DNA from: JBBDXA01 sp040902585
Lineage (GTDB): Bacteria; Planctomycetota; Phycisphaerae; Phycisphaerales; Phycisphaeraceae
NCBI GenBank assembly: GCA_040902585.1
Contig: JBBDXA010000243.1
Span: 1-12,039 of the forward strand
Direction of reading: 5' to 3'
Length of the DNA stretch: 12,039 nt
Below the pieces are notes generated by a model. That model was not told where the DNA came from, did no database searches, and saw nothing but the letters and a program-made list of their open reading frames with translations. Below are positions 1 to 6,332 of the stretch, piece by piece. The translations under genes were made by a program, and so were the position numbers. How positions within the stretch are numbered: the first letter of the stretch is position 1; every line of letters begins with the position of its first letter.

Positions 1-33
1 CTCAGGACTCAGGACTCAGGACTCAGGACTCAC
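1..33. repeat. Heptanucleotide tandem repeat (CTCAGGA unit)
   Basis: Four exact head-to-tail copies of the 7-mer CTCAGGA fill positions 1-28, followed by the partial copy CTCAC. The repeat begins at the window edge, so its full length is unknown. It ends 5 bp before the ATG of the first gene and probably belongs to the intergenic space upstream of it. Three other intergenic spaces in the window carry arrays with units of about 7 bp but different sequence. Confidence 0.9.
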
Positions 34-37
34 ACCC

Positions 38-445
38 ATGCCCGACGATCGTGACAAAGTGATCGCTGACACCGGCTGGGGGATCAAGCCGGACGATCAA
101 CCCGCCAACGCAGGGGAGGCGGCAGGGCGGGCGTCGAATCTTTATCGCTACGATCCGAACGAACCTGATGCAGTCCGCGCGATTCTCAAAGCCCAGCGCA
201 AGGGATTCAACACCGCCAACAGCGTCATCGTTTCGGCTGAGCGTTTCATCATCCTCGATCTCAACGGCGACGGCTTCACCGTCGAAGGCCTGGGCTACGG
301 CTGTCCGCACCTGGTCGAACTGATGAACGAACTGGGCGCAGCGTTCAGTCCGCAGCAGCTTCGCGCGGTGCCTGCCGGTGATCCGGTCAAGCGCGAGTAC
401 AAGCTCACCCGCGCCTGGGCATGGGGCTCCGAGCGAAGCGGGTAG
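38..445 (+). CDS. Hypothetical protein, 135 aa
   Basis: I do not recognise a family. The protein is soluble-looking, with no signal peptide or membrane segment. Its middle (about residues 45-100) alternates helix-like and strand-like stretches, including the hydrophobic run ERFIILDLNGDGF and then GYGCPHLVELMNEL, which looks like a small alpha/beta domain. Codon use is GC-rich at third positions, as in the neighbouring genes. No Shine-Dalgarno sequence precedes the ATG at 38, and the frame stays open to the window edge through the tandem repeat, so the true start could lie upstream. The last residues (WAWGSERSG) look out of character and are encoded in a stretch resembling intergenic repeat DNA, so the C-terminus may be altered. 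It lies upstream of the oxidoreductase genes, but a separate promoter stands between them. Confidence 0.6.
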   Translation: MPDDRDKVIADTGWGIKPDDQPANAGEAAGRASNLYRYDPNEPDAVRAILKAQRKGFNTANSVIVSAERFIILDLNGDGFTVEGLGYGCPHLVELMNELGAAFSPQQLRAVPAGDPVKREYKLTRAWAWGSERSG

Positions 446-544
446 TCAGCCGAAGTGCGAGCCGGAAGTCGGTTGCCCCGACGACCCGGCCCGTGCGCCT
501 CCGATTGTCCCGCGAATCACTTCCTCACATTTGAAACATTTCTC

Positions 545-573
545 TTTCCACGTTTCGCTTTCCTTCTTATAAT
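545..573 (+). promoter_or_regulatory. Sigma70-type promoter for the split PFOR genes
   Basis: A perfect -10 hexamer TATAAT is at 568-573. With an exact 17-bp spacer, TTTCCA at 545-550 matches the TTGACA -35 box at 4 of 6 positions. The stretch from about 520 to 600 is visibly AT-rich against GC-rich surroundings, as expected for a promoter. Transcription would start near 580, giving a leader of about 180 nt before the start codon at 762. The motif match is seen; its use as a promoter is inferred. Confidence 0.65.
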
Positions 574-579
574 GAATTC

Positions 580-761
580 ATTAGTTGTCGTGATCCCGGC
601 CATCGTGCGCTGACCAAACGGGTTAGTTTCACGTCTGACGAATGGAGGGCGCCGACAACCCGACCGCCGTTGTTCTCGGCCGGGTCGCCAGGACCTTATC
701 GTTCGCTCAGGCCCCCGCGGGTCGTGCGAGATGGCTCCACCCTTCTGTTTGGGAGTCATCG
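580..761 (+). promoter_or_regulatory. Long 5' leader of the PFOR genes with an RBS-covering hairpin
   Basis: This stretch lies between the predicted transcription start and the ATG at 762 and holds no convincing gene. An in-frame ATG at 642 would add 40 residues lacking the look of the conserved domain. Two foldable elements are seen. The first is a hairpin at 651-680: GCCGA (651-655) with TCGGC (676-680) and CAAC (656-659) with GTTG (669-672), with a 3-nt bulge. The second pairs GATGGCTCC (730-738) with GGAGTCATC (752-760), nine base pairs with one G-U, around a 13-nt loop. The second stem buries most of the ribosome binding site GGGAG (751-755), so translation may be controlled by opening it. 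I do not recognise a known riboswitch class. Confidence 0.45.
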
Positions 762-2777
762 ATGAGTAGTTCTTCAGGCAATGGCAAGCATCGTTACCCT
801 GGCGTGCCCACCATCACGGACGGCGCGGGCGCGGTCGTGTGGGTTGAGATTCACATCACCCAGGCCGCCTGCGCATATCCCATCACCAGTTCCACCACGA
901 TGGGCGGCGGCTACAGCGGGGCGGTCTCCAACGGTCAGGAAAATCTCTGGGGCGAAAAGATTCTCTTCATCGAACCGGAAAGCGAACACTCAGCCGCGTC
1001 GAGTTGCGAAGGCTTCGCGCTGGCGGGCGGCCGCGTCACCAACTTCACCAGCGGGCAGGGGCTCGTCTTGATGAAGGAAGTGCTCTACACCATCAGTGGC
1101 AAGCGATTGCCCATCGTGTTTCACATCGGCGCCCGCGCCCTGACCAGTCACTCGCTCAACGTTCACGCGGGGCATGATGACGTGATGAGCGTGGCGGACA
1201 CAGGCTGGGGCATTCTCTTCGGTCGCAATCCGCAGGAGGCATCGGACATCGCCCTCATCGCCCGCCGCGCCGCTGAGACGTGCCAGTCGCCTTTCATGAA
1301 CGTGCAGGATGGCTTCCTCATCACGCACACGATCGAGAACGTGCTGCTGCCTGAGAAGGAGTTCATGGCGGAGTTCATCGGTCGGCCGCAGGACCGCATC
1401 ATCAATCTCTTCGATGTGGATCATCCCTTGATGACCGGCGTGGTCCAGGACCAGGACTCGTACATGAAGGGCAAGATCGCCCAGCGGCACTACTACGTTC
1501 ACATGAAACCAGCCGTGCTCGAAGCGATGAAGGTGTTCGGCGAAGCGACCGGCCGGCACTACAGCCTGACCGAAAGCTATCGCATGGAAGACGCGGACTA
1601 CGCGGTCGTCGGCATGGGCTGCCTGATGGAAACCGCCAAGCCTTCGATCGATTACATGCGCAGCGAGCTGAACCTGAAAGTCGGCGCGGTGAATGTGTGC
1701 AGCTACCGCCCCTGGCCTGGGCCGGAGGTGGTCGCGGCTCTTAAGAACGTGAAAGCGTTCACGGTGTTGGAGCGCATGGATGATCCGCTTGCCCCGAGCA
1801 ATCCGCTGATGCGCGACATCAAGAATTCCTTCGTGGACGCCAAGCTTCAGCTCGAAGAGTTCCGCGATGCGGGCGTGAAGGTGGAAGAATTCCCGATGAT
1901 GTTCCAGTGCTCGGCCGGCCTGGGCAGCCGCGACATTCGCCCCGGGCACTTTATGGGCCTGGTGCAGAACATGCGGGCGGCCGTCGAAAGGCAACCGCAC
2001 AAGGAGTACTCGACCGTCGGCATCAGGCACGAGACCGCGATCGAGCCGCCGATCGATCCGGATGTCCGGCCCGAAGGTGCGTTCTCCATGCGAGGCCATT
2101 CCGTCGGCGGGTACGGCAGCGTCACCACCAACAAGGTCATCGCCACGCTCATGGGCGATCTCTTTGGATTGCATGTGCAGGCCTACCCGAAGTACGGCTC
2201 CTCCAAGAAGGGCTTGCCGACAACGTATTACCTCACGGTTGCGCCCTCGAAAATCTTCACGCACTGCGAACTGGAACACGTCGAGTTCATCCCGCTCAAC
2301 GATGTCAACGCGATGAACCTGGGCGACACGCTGCGCGGCCTGGCCGACGGCGGCATCATCTTCCTCAACTCGAGCAAGACCTCGCCGCAGGAAGTGTGGA
2401 AGGATGTTCCGCTCTGGGCCCGCAAGCGCATCCGCGAGAAGAATGCTCGCGTGATGGCGCTGGATACGTTCAAGATTGCCGATGAAGTCGCGACGAATCC
2501 GGAGCTGCGCATCCGCATGATGGGCGTCGTGCTCGTGGGTGTGTTCCTCAAAGCGACGCCGTTCATGAAGCGGTTCGAGATGAGCATCGAGAAGCTGATG
2601 CAGGGCGTTGAGGATGCGGTCCGCAGGTACTGGGGCAAGCGCGGCGAGCAGGTGGTACAGGACAACCTGACCTGCATCAGGCGCGGCTTCACGGATTCGT
2701 TCGACGTGCCGCGCGAGGTGATTTTTGATGCAAGCCTTGATGCGAAGGCCGCGGGCGTCGCGCTGCCGGTTGTGTGA
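762..2777 (+). CDS. Pyruvate/2-oxoacid:ferredoxin oxidoreductase, alpha-gamma chain
   Basis: This 671-aa cytoplasmic protein matches the N-terminal half of single-chain NifJ-type pyruvate:ferredoxin oxidoreductase, which oxidatively decarboxylates 2-oxoacids with CoA to acyl-CoA and reduced ferredoxin. Residues about 15-200 are the alpha pyrimidine-binding domain, with CAYPITSSTTM (37-47), the acidic SEHSAA segment (74-79) corresponding to the TPP-activating glutamate region, TSGQGL (96-101), and HIGARA (121-126), whose arginine sits where the substrate-binding arginine lies. Residues about 215-420 are the second alpha domain. About 440-650 are the gamma domain, starting at GHSVGGYGSVTTNK (445-458). 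The protein stops where NifJ would continue into its ferredoxin domain; that part is the next gene. The start at 762 is chosen because GGGAG lies 6 bp upstream and family similarity begins about 15 residues in. Substrate preference (pyruvate versus another 2-oxoacid) cannot be fixed from sequence. Confidence 0.9.
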   Translation: MSSSSGNGKHRYPGVPTITDGAGAVVWVEIHITQAACAYPITSSTTMGGGYSGAVSNGQENLWGEKILFIEPESEHSAASSCEGFALAGGRVTNFTSGQGLVLMKEVLYTISGKRLPIVFHIGARALTSHSLNVHAGHDDVMSVADTGWGILFGRNPQEASDIALIARRAAETCQSPFMNVQDGFLITHTIENVLLPEKEFMAEFIGRPQDRIINLFDVDHPLMTGVVQDQDSYMKGKIAQRHYYVHMKPAVLEAMKVFGEATGRHYSLTESYRMEDADYAVVGMGCLMETAKPSIDYMRSELNLKVGAVNVCSYRPWPGPEVVAALKNVKAFTVLERMDDPLAPSNPLMRDIKNSFVDAKLQLEEFRDAGVKVEEFPMMFQCSAGLGSRDIRPGHFMGLVQNMRAAVERQPHKEYSTVGIRHETAIEPPIDPDVRPEGAFSMRGHSVGGYGSVTTNKVIATLMGDLFGLHVQAYPKYGSSKKGLPTTYYLTVAPSKIFTHCELEHVEFIPLNDVNAMNLGDTLRGLADGGIIFLNSSKTSPQEVWKDVPLWARKRIREKNARVMALDTFKIADEVATNPELRIRMMGVVLVGVFLKATPFMKRFEMSIEKLMQGVEDAVRRYWGKRGEQVVQDNLTCIRRGFTDSFDVPREVIFDASLDAKAAGVALPVV

Positions 2778-2787
2778 AATCAGTCGT

Positions 2788-2850
2788 CAGGAGCAGCCAG
2801 CAGACGGCAGTGCATGAAATCCGCTGCCTCCTGCTCCTGCCTCCTGCTCC
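2788..2850. repeat. Tandem/inverted repeat between the two PFOR genes
   Basis: Two exact 13-bp copies of CTGCCTCCTGCTC (2824-2836 and 2837-2849) can be read as alternating 7-mer and 6-mer units. Upstream, CAGGAGCAG at 2788-2796 is perfectly complementary to CTGCTCCTG at 2831-2839, so the spacer can fold into a hairpin. It occupies most of the 93-bp gap between the two oxidoreductase genes and ends before the ribosome binding site of the second gene (CGGAG at 2861-2865). Confidence 0.7.
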
Positions 2851-2870
2851 TTCTTTCTTACGGAGTCCCC

Positions 2871-4493
2871 ATGCCCATCACCCCCGCCAAACTTCCCCGC
2901 AGCGCCGATGAAGTCGTCAGCAAGAAAAACTTCTTCTCCCGCGTACTGCCTCTCTACGAACGCGGCGTCGGCGATATCGAACTGGAAGCGGACCTCGACT
3001 CCGCCCGCGCCGCCATTCCTGCCGCCTCCGGAGCCCCGCGCGATTTTTCCTTCATCGCACCGGAGATACCTGAGTTCATCGCCGAGAACTGTGTCGGCTG
3101 CATGGACTGCGTCACCGAATGCCCCGACACCGCGATCCTCGGCAAGGTCATCCCGCAGGCCAAGCTCGAAAGTGAACTCGCAAAGCTGTCTCCCGATGAA
3201 CGCGCCAAGTACGAACGCGACTGGGCCAAGACGAGAAAGTACTGGAACGCCAACGAGAAACAGAAGAAGGAACCGGGCTACTTCGGCATCTTCATCGACC
3301 CGACCAAGTGCAAGGGCTGCGCCGAGTGCGTCCAGGTCTGCGATGACAACGCCCTGAAGATGATCAAGAAGACTGACACCAACATGCCCGTCATTCAGCA
3401 GAAGTTCGATCACTTCCACGCCATGGGCCCGACGCCGGACATGTACATTAATGAGAAGGTGCTCGCCGACATGATGCTCAAGGATTCGTCGCTGCAATAC
3501 GTCGGCGGCGCGGGTTCCTGTGCAGGCTGCGGCGAGGCGACCGTGCTTCGCATGTTCATCGCCGCCACCTGTTTTAAGCACGGCCCCGAGAACCTCGGCC
3601 TCATCGCCGCGACCGGTTGCAACACCGTTTACACCTCGACCTATCCCTACAACCCGTACACCGTCCCCTGGTCCAACAGTCTGTTTGAAAACGCCCCGAC
3701 CTACGCCATGGGCGTTCGCGCCAAGTGGGATCAGCAGGGCTGGGGCGACAAGAAGCTCTGGGTCATCGGCGGCGACGGCGCGATGCTTGACATCGGCTTC
3801 CAGTCCCTCTCGCGCATGCTCATGAGCGGCATGGACATCAAGGTCATCGTCCTGGACACGCAGGTCTACTCCAACACCGGCGGACAGGCGTCGACCTCCA
3901 CCTACATGGGCCAGAACACCAAGATGAGCGTGCATGGCAAGGCGATTGCCGGCAAGACCGAACGCCGCAAGGAACTGGCGCAGATCGTCATGGCGCATCC
4001 GGACGTGTTCGTCGCGCAGACCACGGCTGCACACGTGAATCACTTCTACAAGGCAGTCATGCGGGCCAATGAGTACAAGGGGCCGGCCGTGATCATCACC
4101 TACACGACCTGTCAGCCCGAGCATGGCGTGGGCGATCACCTCGCGGGTGAGCGCGCGAGGCTCGCCGTCGATAGCCGCGCGTTTCCACTGTTGATGTACG
4201 ACCCCGAGAAGGGCGATCGTCTGAAGGATCGGCTGGACCTGAAGGGCAATCCGATGCCCGAGGCGGACTGGTGCGTCGATCCCAAGAGCAAAGAGCGGAT
4301 CGACTTCGTCACCTTCGCCCGTGGCGAAGGCCGCTTCGAGAAGCACTTCGACAAGGAAGGCAACGCGTCGCATGCGCTGATGGTGGCTAATGAAGATCGC
4401 CGGCGCAACTGGCGTCAGCTTCAGGAACTGGCCGGCATCGAGCCGGTGAAGCACGAAGGCGAGGCGGCGACGTTGAAGCAGGCTGTGGTTTGA
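2871..4493 (+). CDS. Pyruvate/2-oxoacid:ferredoxin oxidoreductase, ferredoxin-TPP (delta-beta) chain
   Basis: This 540-aa protein corresponds to the C-terminal half of NifJ and should pair with the preceding alpha-gamma chain. Two 4Fe-4S motifs are complete: C74-x2-C77-x2-C80-x3-C84 and C147-x2-C150-x2-C153-x3-C157. The proximal cluster ligands are also present: C217 and C220 in CAGCGE, C250 in ATGC, and C414 in YTTCQPEHG. The TPP/Mg-binding signature is GDG at 301-303, followed by LDTQVYSNTGGQ (328-339). All catalytic and electron-transfer elements therefore look intact. The start at 2871 has CGGAG 5 bp upstream; an earlier in-frame ATG at 2814 would be encoded within the repeat and is rejected. 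The 'EKR' linker that precedes the clusters in single-chain enzymes is not recognisable; residues 1-70 form a different N-terminal extension. It is probably cotranscribed with the upstream gene. Confidence 0.92.
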   Translation: MPITPAKLPRSADEVVSKKNFFSRVLPLYERGVGDIELEADLDSARAAIPAASGAPRDFSFIAPEIPEFIAENCVGCMDCVTECPDTAILGKVIPQAKLESELAKLSPDERAKYERDWAKTRKYWNANEKQKKEPGYFGIFIDPTKCKGCAECVQVCDDNALKMIKKTDTNMPVIQQKFDHFHAMGPTPDMYINEKVLADMMLKDSSLQYVGGAGSCAGCGEATVLRMFIAATCFKHGPENLGLIAATGCNTVYTSTYPYNPYTVPWSNSLFENAPTYAMGVRAKWDQQGWGDKKLWVIGGDGAMLDIGFQSLSRMLMSGMDIKVIVLDTQVYSNTGGQASTSTYMGQNTKMSVHGKAIAGKTERRKELAQIVMAHPDVFVAQTTAAHVNHFYKAVMRANEYKGPAVIITYTTCQPEHGVGDHLAGERARLAVDSRAFPLLMYDPEKGDRLKDRLDLKGNPMPEADWCVDPKSKERIDFVTFARGEGRFEKHFDKEGNASHALMVANEDRRRNWRQLQELAGIEPVKHEGEAATLKQAVV

Positions 4494-4671
4494 AGAATGA
4501 CCAATGACAAATGAGGGATTGACTAATGAATGTCGAATGACGAAATGTCGAATGCCTGACGACGGAGTGGCAGGCGATACGCTTTTGAGCCTTCTTCCAT
4601 TCGTCATTCGTCATTCGTCATTGGTGCATCGTCCTTCATTAGTCATTCTCTCATTAGGCATTCGTCATTCG
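4494..4671. repeat. Mirrored heptamer array (ATGACGA / TCGTCAT type)
   Basis: Beginning directly after the stop codon of the oxidoreductase, units of 7-8 bp ending in ATGA, TTGA or TCGA run to about 4559 (for example ATGTCGA at 4530-4536 and ATGACGA at 4537-4543). After a 38-bp centre, units of the complementary type run from 4598 to 4671, starting with three exact copies of CATTCGT. The two arms could pair imperfectly over about 65-70 nt to give one very long hairpin. The segment is much more AT-rich than the genes around it. It fills most of the 218-bp gap between genes, and I see no coding content in it. Confidence 0.85.
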
Positions 4672-4711
4672 ACCGCGACATCCAGATATCCCTTTCCATC
4701 TCGAGGGTTCC

Positions 4712-5404
4712 ATGCCCACCACCACGCGCCCGCACATCTACACCGGCTCCGGCGACGATCTGATGGAGCGGATCGACACCTGCGACAAGATCATCCTCCT
4801 GCCCGATGCCGCCGCTCACGATCGTGGCCCCGATCCGACGCAGCGCATCCGCATCATGTGGGGCCAGCGGCTGGTGGATGACGTGCTCGGCGGACACTAC
4901 CGCTCGCTCATCTGTGCCGTGAATGCCCAGGACAACAGTCACGGCTTCATCGCGCAGATCGCCAGGCTGCTGCCGACCAGCCAGTGGGATGAAGCGTCGA
5001 TCACCGAGTACGCGAAACACTTCGTGCAGCCACACACGGTCACGGTTGTGAAGTACGACATGGACACGGTCGAAGTGCTGGCGATCCTGCGCCCCGCTGA
5101 GCACGAGCAACTCACGCTCGACGATCTCTCCAGCGGGTTCCGCATGGTTTCGGCCATGCTGCACCGAAGGCCGCAGCGGCTGCCTGTCGCCAGCGTCTGT
5201 TTCCTCGGGGCCCGCGCGAATCGACTCATCGACGACACCGGCAGCGAACCGAGCGTGGAGGATGTGCTTCAGGTGATGTACGACTCGGGCTACCGCGGCG
5301 ATGTGTATCCCTCGCTCTGGATGTGGGACGCCGGCTCGCGCGGCGTCTTCGCACGCTTCCCCTTCCCCGATTCCATCCGCACCATGCGCGAAGGCGGGTT
5401 CTAG
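4712..5404 (+). CDS. Hypothetical protein, 230 aa
   Basis: I do not recognise a family. The protein looks cytoplasmic and globular, with no signal peptide or transmembrane helix. It has alternating alpha/beta character: CDKIILLPDAAA near residue 24, RSLICAVNAQDN near 64, an amphipathic stretch to about 95, HTVTVVKYDMDTVEVLAIL at about 108-126, and a tryptophan- and proline-rich C-terminus (YPSLWMWDAG, FARFPFPDS). The start at 4712 has GAGGG 4 bp upstream. Its stop lies 34 bp before the acetyltransferase start, so the two are probably cotranscribed. A short hairpin (AGCCG 5403-5407 with CGGCT 5412-5416) overlaps the stop codon. Composition and codon use match the neighbours, so it is very likely a real gene. 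Confidence 0.75.
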   Translation: MPTTTRPHIYTGSGDDLMERIDTCDKIILLPDAAAHDRGPDPTQRIRIMWGQRLVDDVLGGHYRSLICAVNAQDNSHGFIAQIARLLPTSQWDEASITEYAKHFVQPHTVTVVKYDMDTVEVLAILRPAEHEQLTLDDLSSGFRMVSAMLHRRPQRLPVASVCFLGARANRLIDDTGSEPSVEDVLQVMYDSGYRGDVYPSLWMWDAGSRGVFARFPFPDSIRTMREGGF

Positions 5405-5438
5405 CCGCTTGCGGCTTCGCACTCGCTACCCTGTGCGC

Positions 5439-6005
5439 ATGAACCGCACCGAAAAGGAAAAGATGATCGCCGGCGAAGCCTACCGCGCCGCCGATCCGCA
5501 GCTCGTCGCCCAGCGCCTGCGCGCCCGCCAGCTCACTGCGCGCTTCAACTCGCTCGCTCCGGAACTCGCTGACGAACGCAACGCTCTGCTCCGCGAACTC
5601 CTCGGCAAGGTCGGCCCCAATTGCTGGATCGAGCCGCCGTTCTACTGCGACTACGGCTCGCTCATCGAGCTGGGTGAGAACGTCTACTTCAACTTCAACT
5701 GCGTGATTCTCGATTGCAGTCACGTGCGCATCGGCAGCGACGTGAAGTGCGGGCCGGGTGTGCAGATGTACGGCGCGTATCACCCGGTCGATCCCGCCCA
5801 GCGCAAGGCCGGGCAGGAGTTCGCGGGCCCGATCACCATCGGCGACAACGCATGGATCGGCGGCGGCTCCATCATCTGCCCCAACGTCACCATCGGCCCC
5901 AACAGCGTCATCGGCGCGGGCAGCGTGGTCACGCGAGACATCCCGGCGAATGTCGTTGCCGTGGGCAATCCCTGTCGCGTGCTGCGAAGTATCGATTCGC
6001 GGTGA
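5439..6005 (+). CDS. Maltose/galactoside O-acetyltransferase family protein (left-handed beta-helix)
   Basis: This 188-aa protein is a CoA-dependent sugar acetyltransferase of the LacA/Maa type within the hexapeptide-repeat superfamily, active as a trimer in the cytoplasm. The N-terminal MNRTEKEKMIAGEAYRAADP matches the family-specific helical cap. Hexapeptide repeats start around residue 75 and continue through ITIGDNAWIGGG and VTIGPNSVIGAG to about 163. The catalytic histidine is H115 in YGAYHPVDPAQR, the same position as in E. coli galactoside acetyltransferase. The C-terminus VAVGNPCRVLR is typical. Length matches the usual 180-200 aa. The start at 5439 is chosen from family similarity, although no clear Shine-Dalgarno precedes it; an AAGGA-rich stretch precedes the ATG at 5463. 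It converges on the small minus-strand gene 5 bp away. The exact sugar acceptor is unknown. Confidence 0.92.
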   Translation: MNRTEKEKMIAGEAYRAADPQLVAQRLRARQLTARFNSLAPELADERNALLRELLGKVGPNCWIEPPFYCDYGSLIELGENVYFNFNCVILDCSHVRIGSDVKCGPGVQMYGAYHPVDPAQRKAGQEFAGPITIGDNAWIGGGSIICPNVTIGPNSVIGAGSVVTRDIPANVVAVGNPCRVLRSIDSR

Positions 6006-6010
6006 GTGAT

Positions 6011-6211
6011 TCAGTGCGGCTGCTGCTCGGGGTCTTCCGCAGGCGGTGCCGTGGGCTGGCGATCGGGATAACCTTCGGGGCAGGCCGGCTTGTTCGATCC
6101 GCCCTTGGAACCATTCGTCGGAAGGGGATCGCATTCATCGCCTCCGACAGGCTCGGGCTTACTCACCGGCGGCTTGGCGGGATTGGAACGTGTTCGTTTC
6201 TGATTGGTCAT
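6011..6211 (-). CDS. Small proline-rich protein, 66 aa
   Basis: On the minus strand an ATG at 6211-6209 is preceded by a perfect AAGGAG with 7-bp spacing, the same arrangement as at the neighbouring oxidoreductase gene. This strongly supports translation. The protein has 15 prolines in 66 residues, a basic start (MTNQKRTRSN), an acidic and proline-rich tail, and two cysteines (C27, C44), with no hydrophobic core. It is therefore probably intrinsically disordered. I do not recognise a family, and no function can be assigned. It lies downstream of the Gfo/Idh/MocA gene on the same strand with a 114-bp gap and converges with the acetyltransferase gene. Confidence 0.6.
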   Translation of the reverse strand: MTNQKRTRSNPAKPPVSKPEPVGGDECDPLPTNGSKGGSNKPACPEGYPDRQPTAPPAEDPEQQPH

Positions 6212-6279
6212 GATGGAACTCCTTTGCGAACCATTCTTGGCATCACGTGCAGCAATCTCCAGTCGAAAAGCCATAGGCA

Positions 6280-6332
6280 GGGGTGAAATCCTGCAACTGC
6301 TTCTTTCGACGATGGTTGCCGCTGCTCACCCC
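6280..6332 (-). terminator. Possible hairpin at the end of the Gfo/Idh/MocA gene
   Basis: GGGGTGA (6280-6286) pairs with TCACCCC (6326-6332), and GCAAC (6293-6297) pairs with GTTGC (6315-6319), separated by a symmetric 6x6 internal loop and closed by a 17-nt loop. One arm covers the stop codon of the minus-strand oxidoreductase. There is no clear T-tract directly after the stem on the minus strand, so intrinsic termination is doubtful. It may act as a 3' stabilising structure or be chance. Confidence 0.25.

Noticed and set aside
642..761. In-frame N-terminal extension of the PFOR alpha-gamma protein from the ATG at 642
   Set aside because: The extra 40 residues do not resemble the family, and the ATG at 762 has GGGAG 6 bp upstream and a normal N-terminus.
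58..1215. The heptapeptide ADTGWGI occurs in both the first gene and the PFOR alpha domain
   Set aside because: The surrounding sequences are unrelated and the codons differ at wobble positions, so it is most likely coincidence rather than a duplicated segment.
990..2279. Long open frame of 429 codons on the minus strand opposite the PFOR alpha-gamma gene
   Set aside because: It is rich in H, R, A and D, has no recognisable domain and lies opposite a gene with clear family motifs. Such frames are expected opposite GC-rich genes.
2787..4607. Open frame of 606 codons on the minus strand opposite the second PFOR gene
   Set aside because: Same GC-driven shadow effect. Its start lies in the heptamer array, and the plus strand holds all cluster and TPP motifs.
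4494..4671. CRISPR array or small protein gene in the repeat region after PFOR
   Set aside because: Units are 7-8 bp without spacers, and predicted peptides just reflect the repeat (runs of H, S, F and R), so neither a CRISPR nor a gene is supported.
5403..5416. Terminator between the 230-aa gene and the acetyltransferase gene
   Set aside because: The 5-bp stem overlaps the stop codon, has no T-tract, and the short gap suggests cotranscription.
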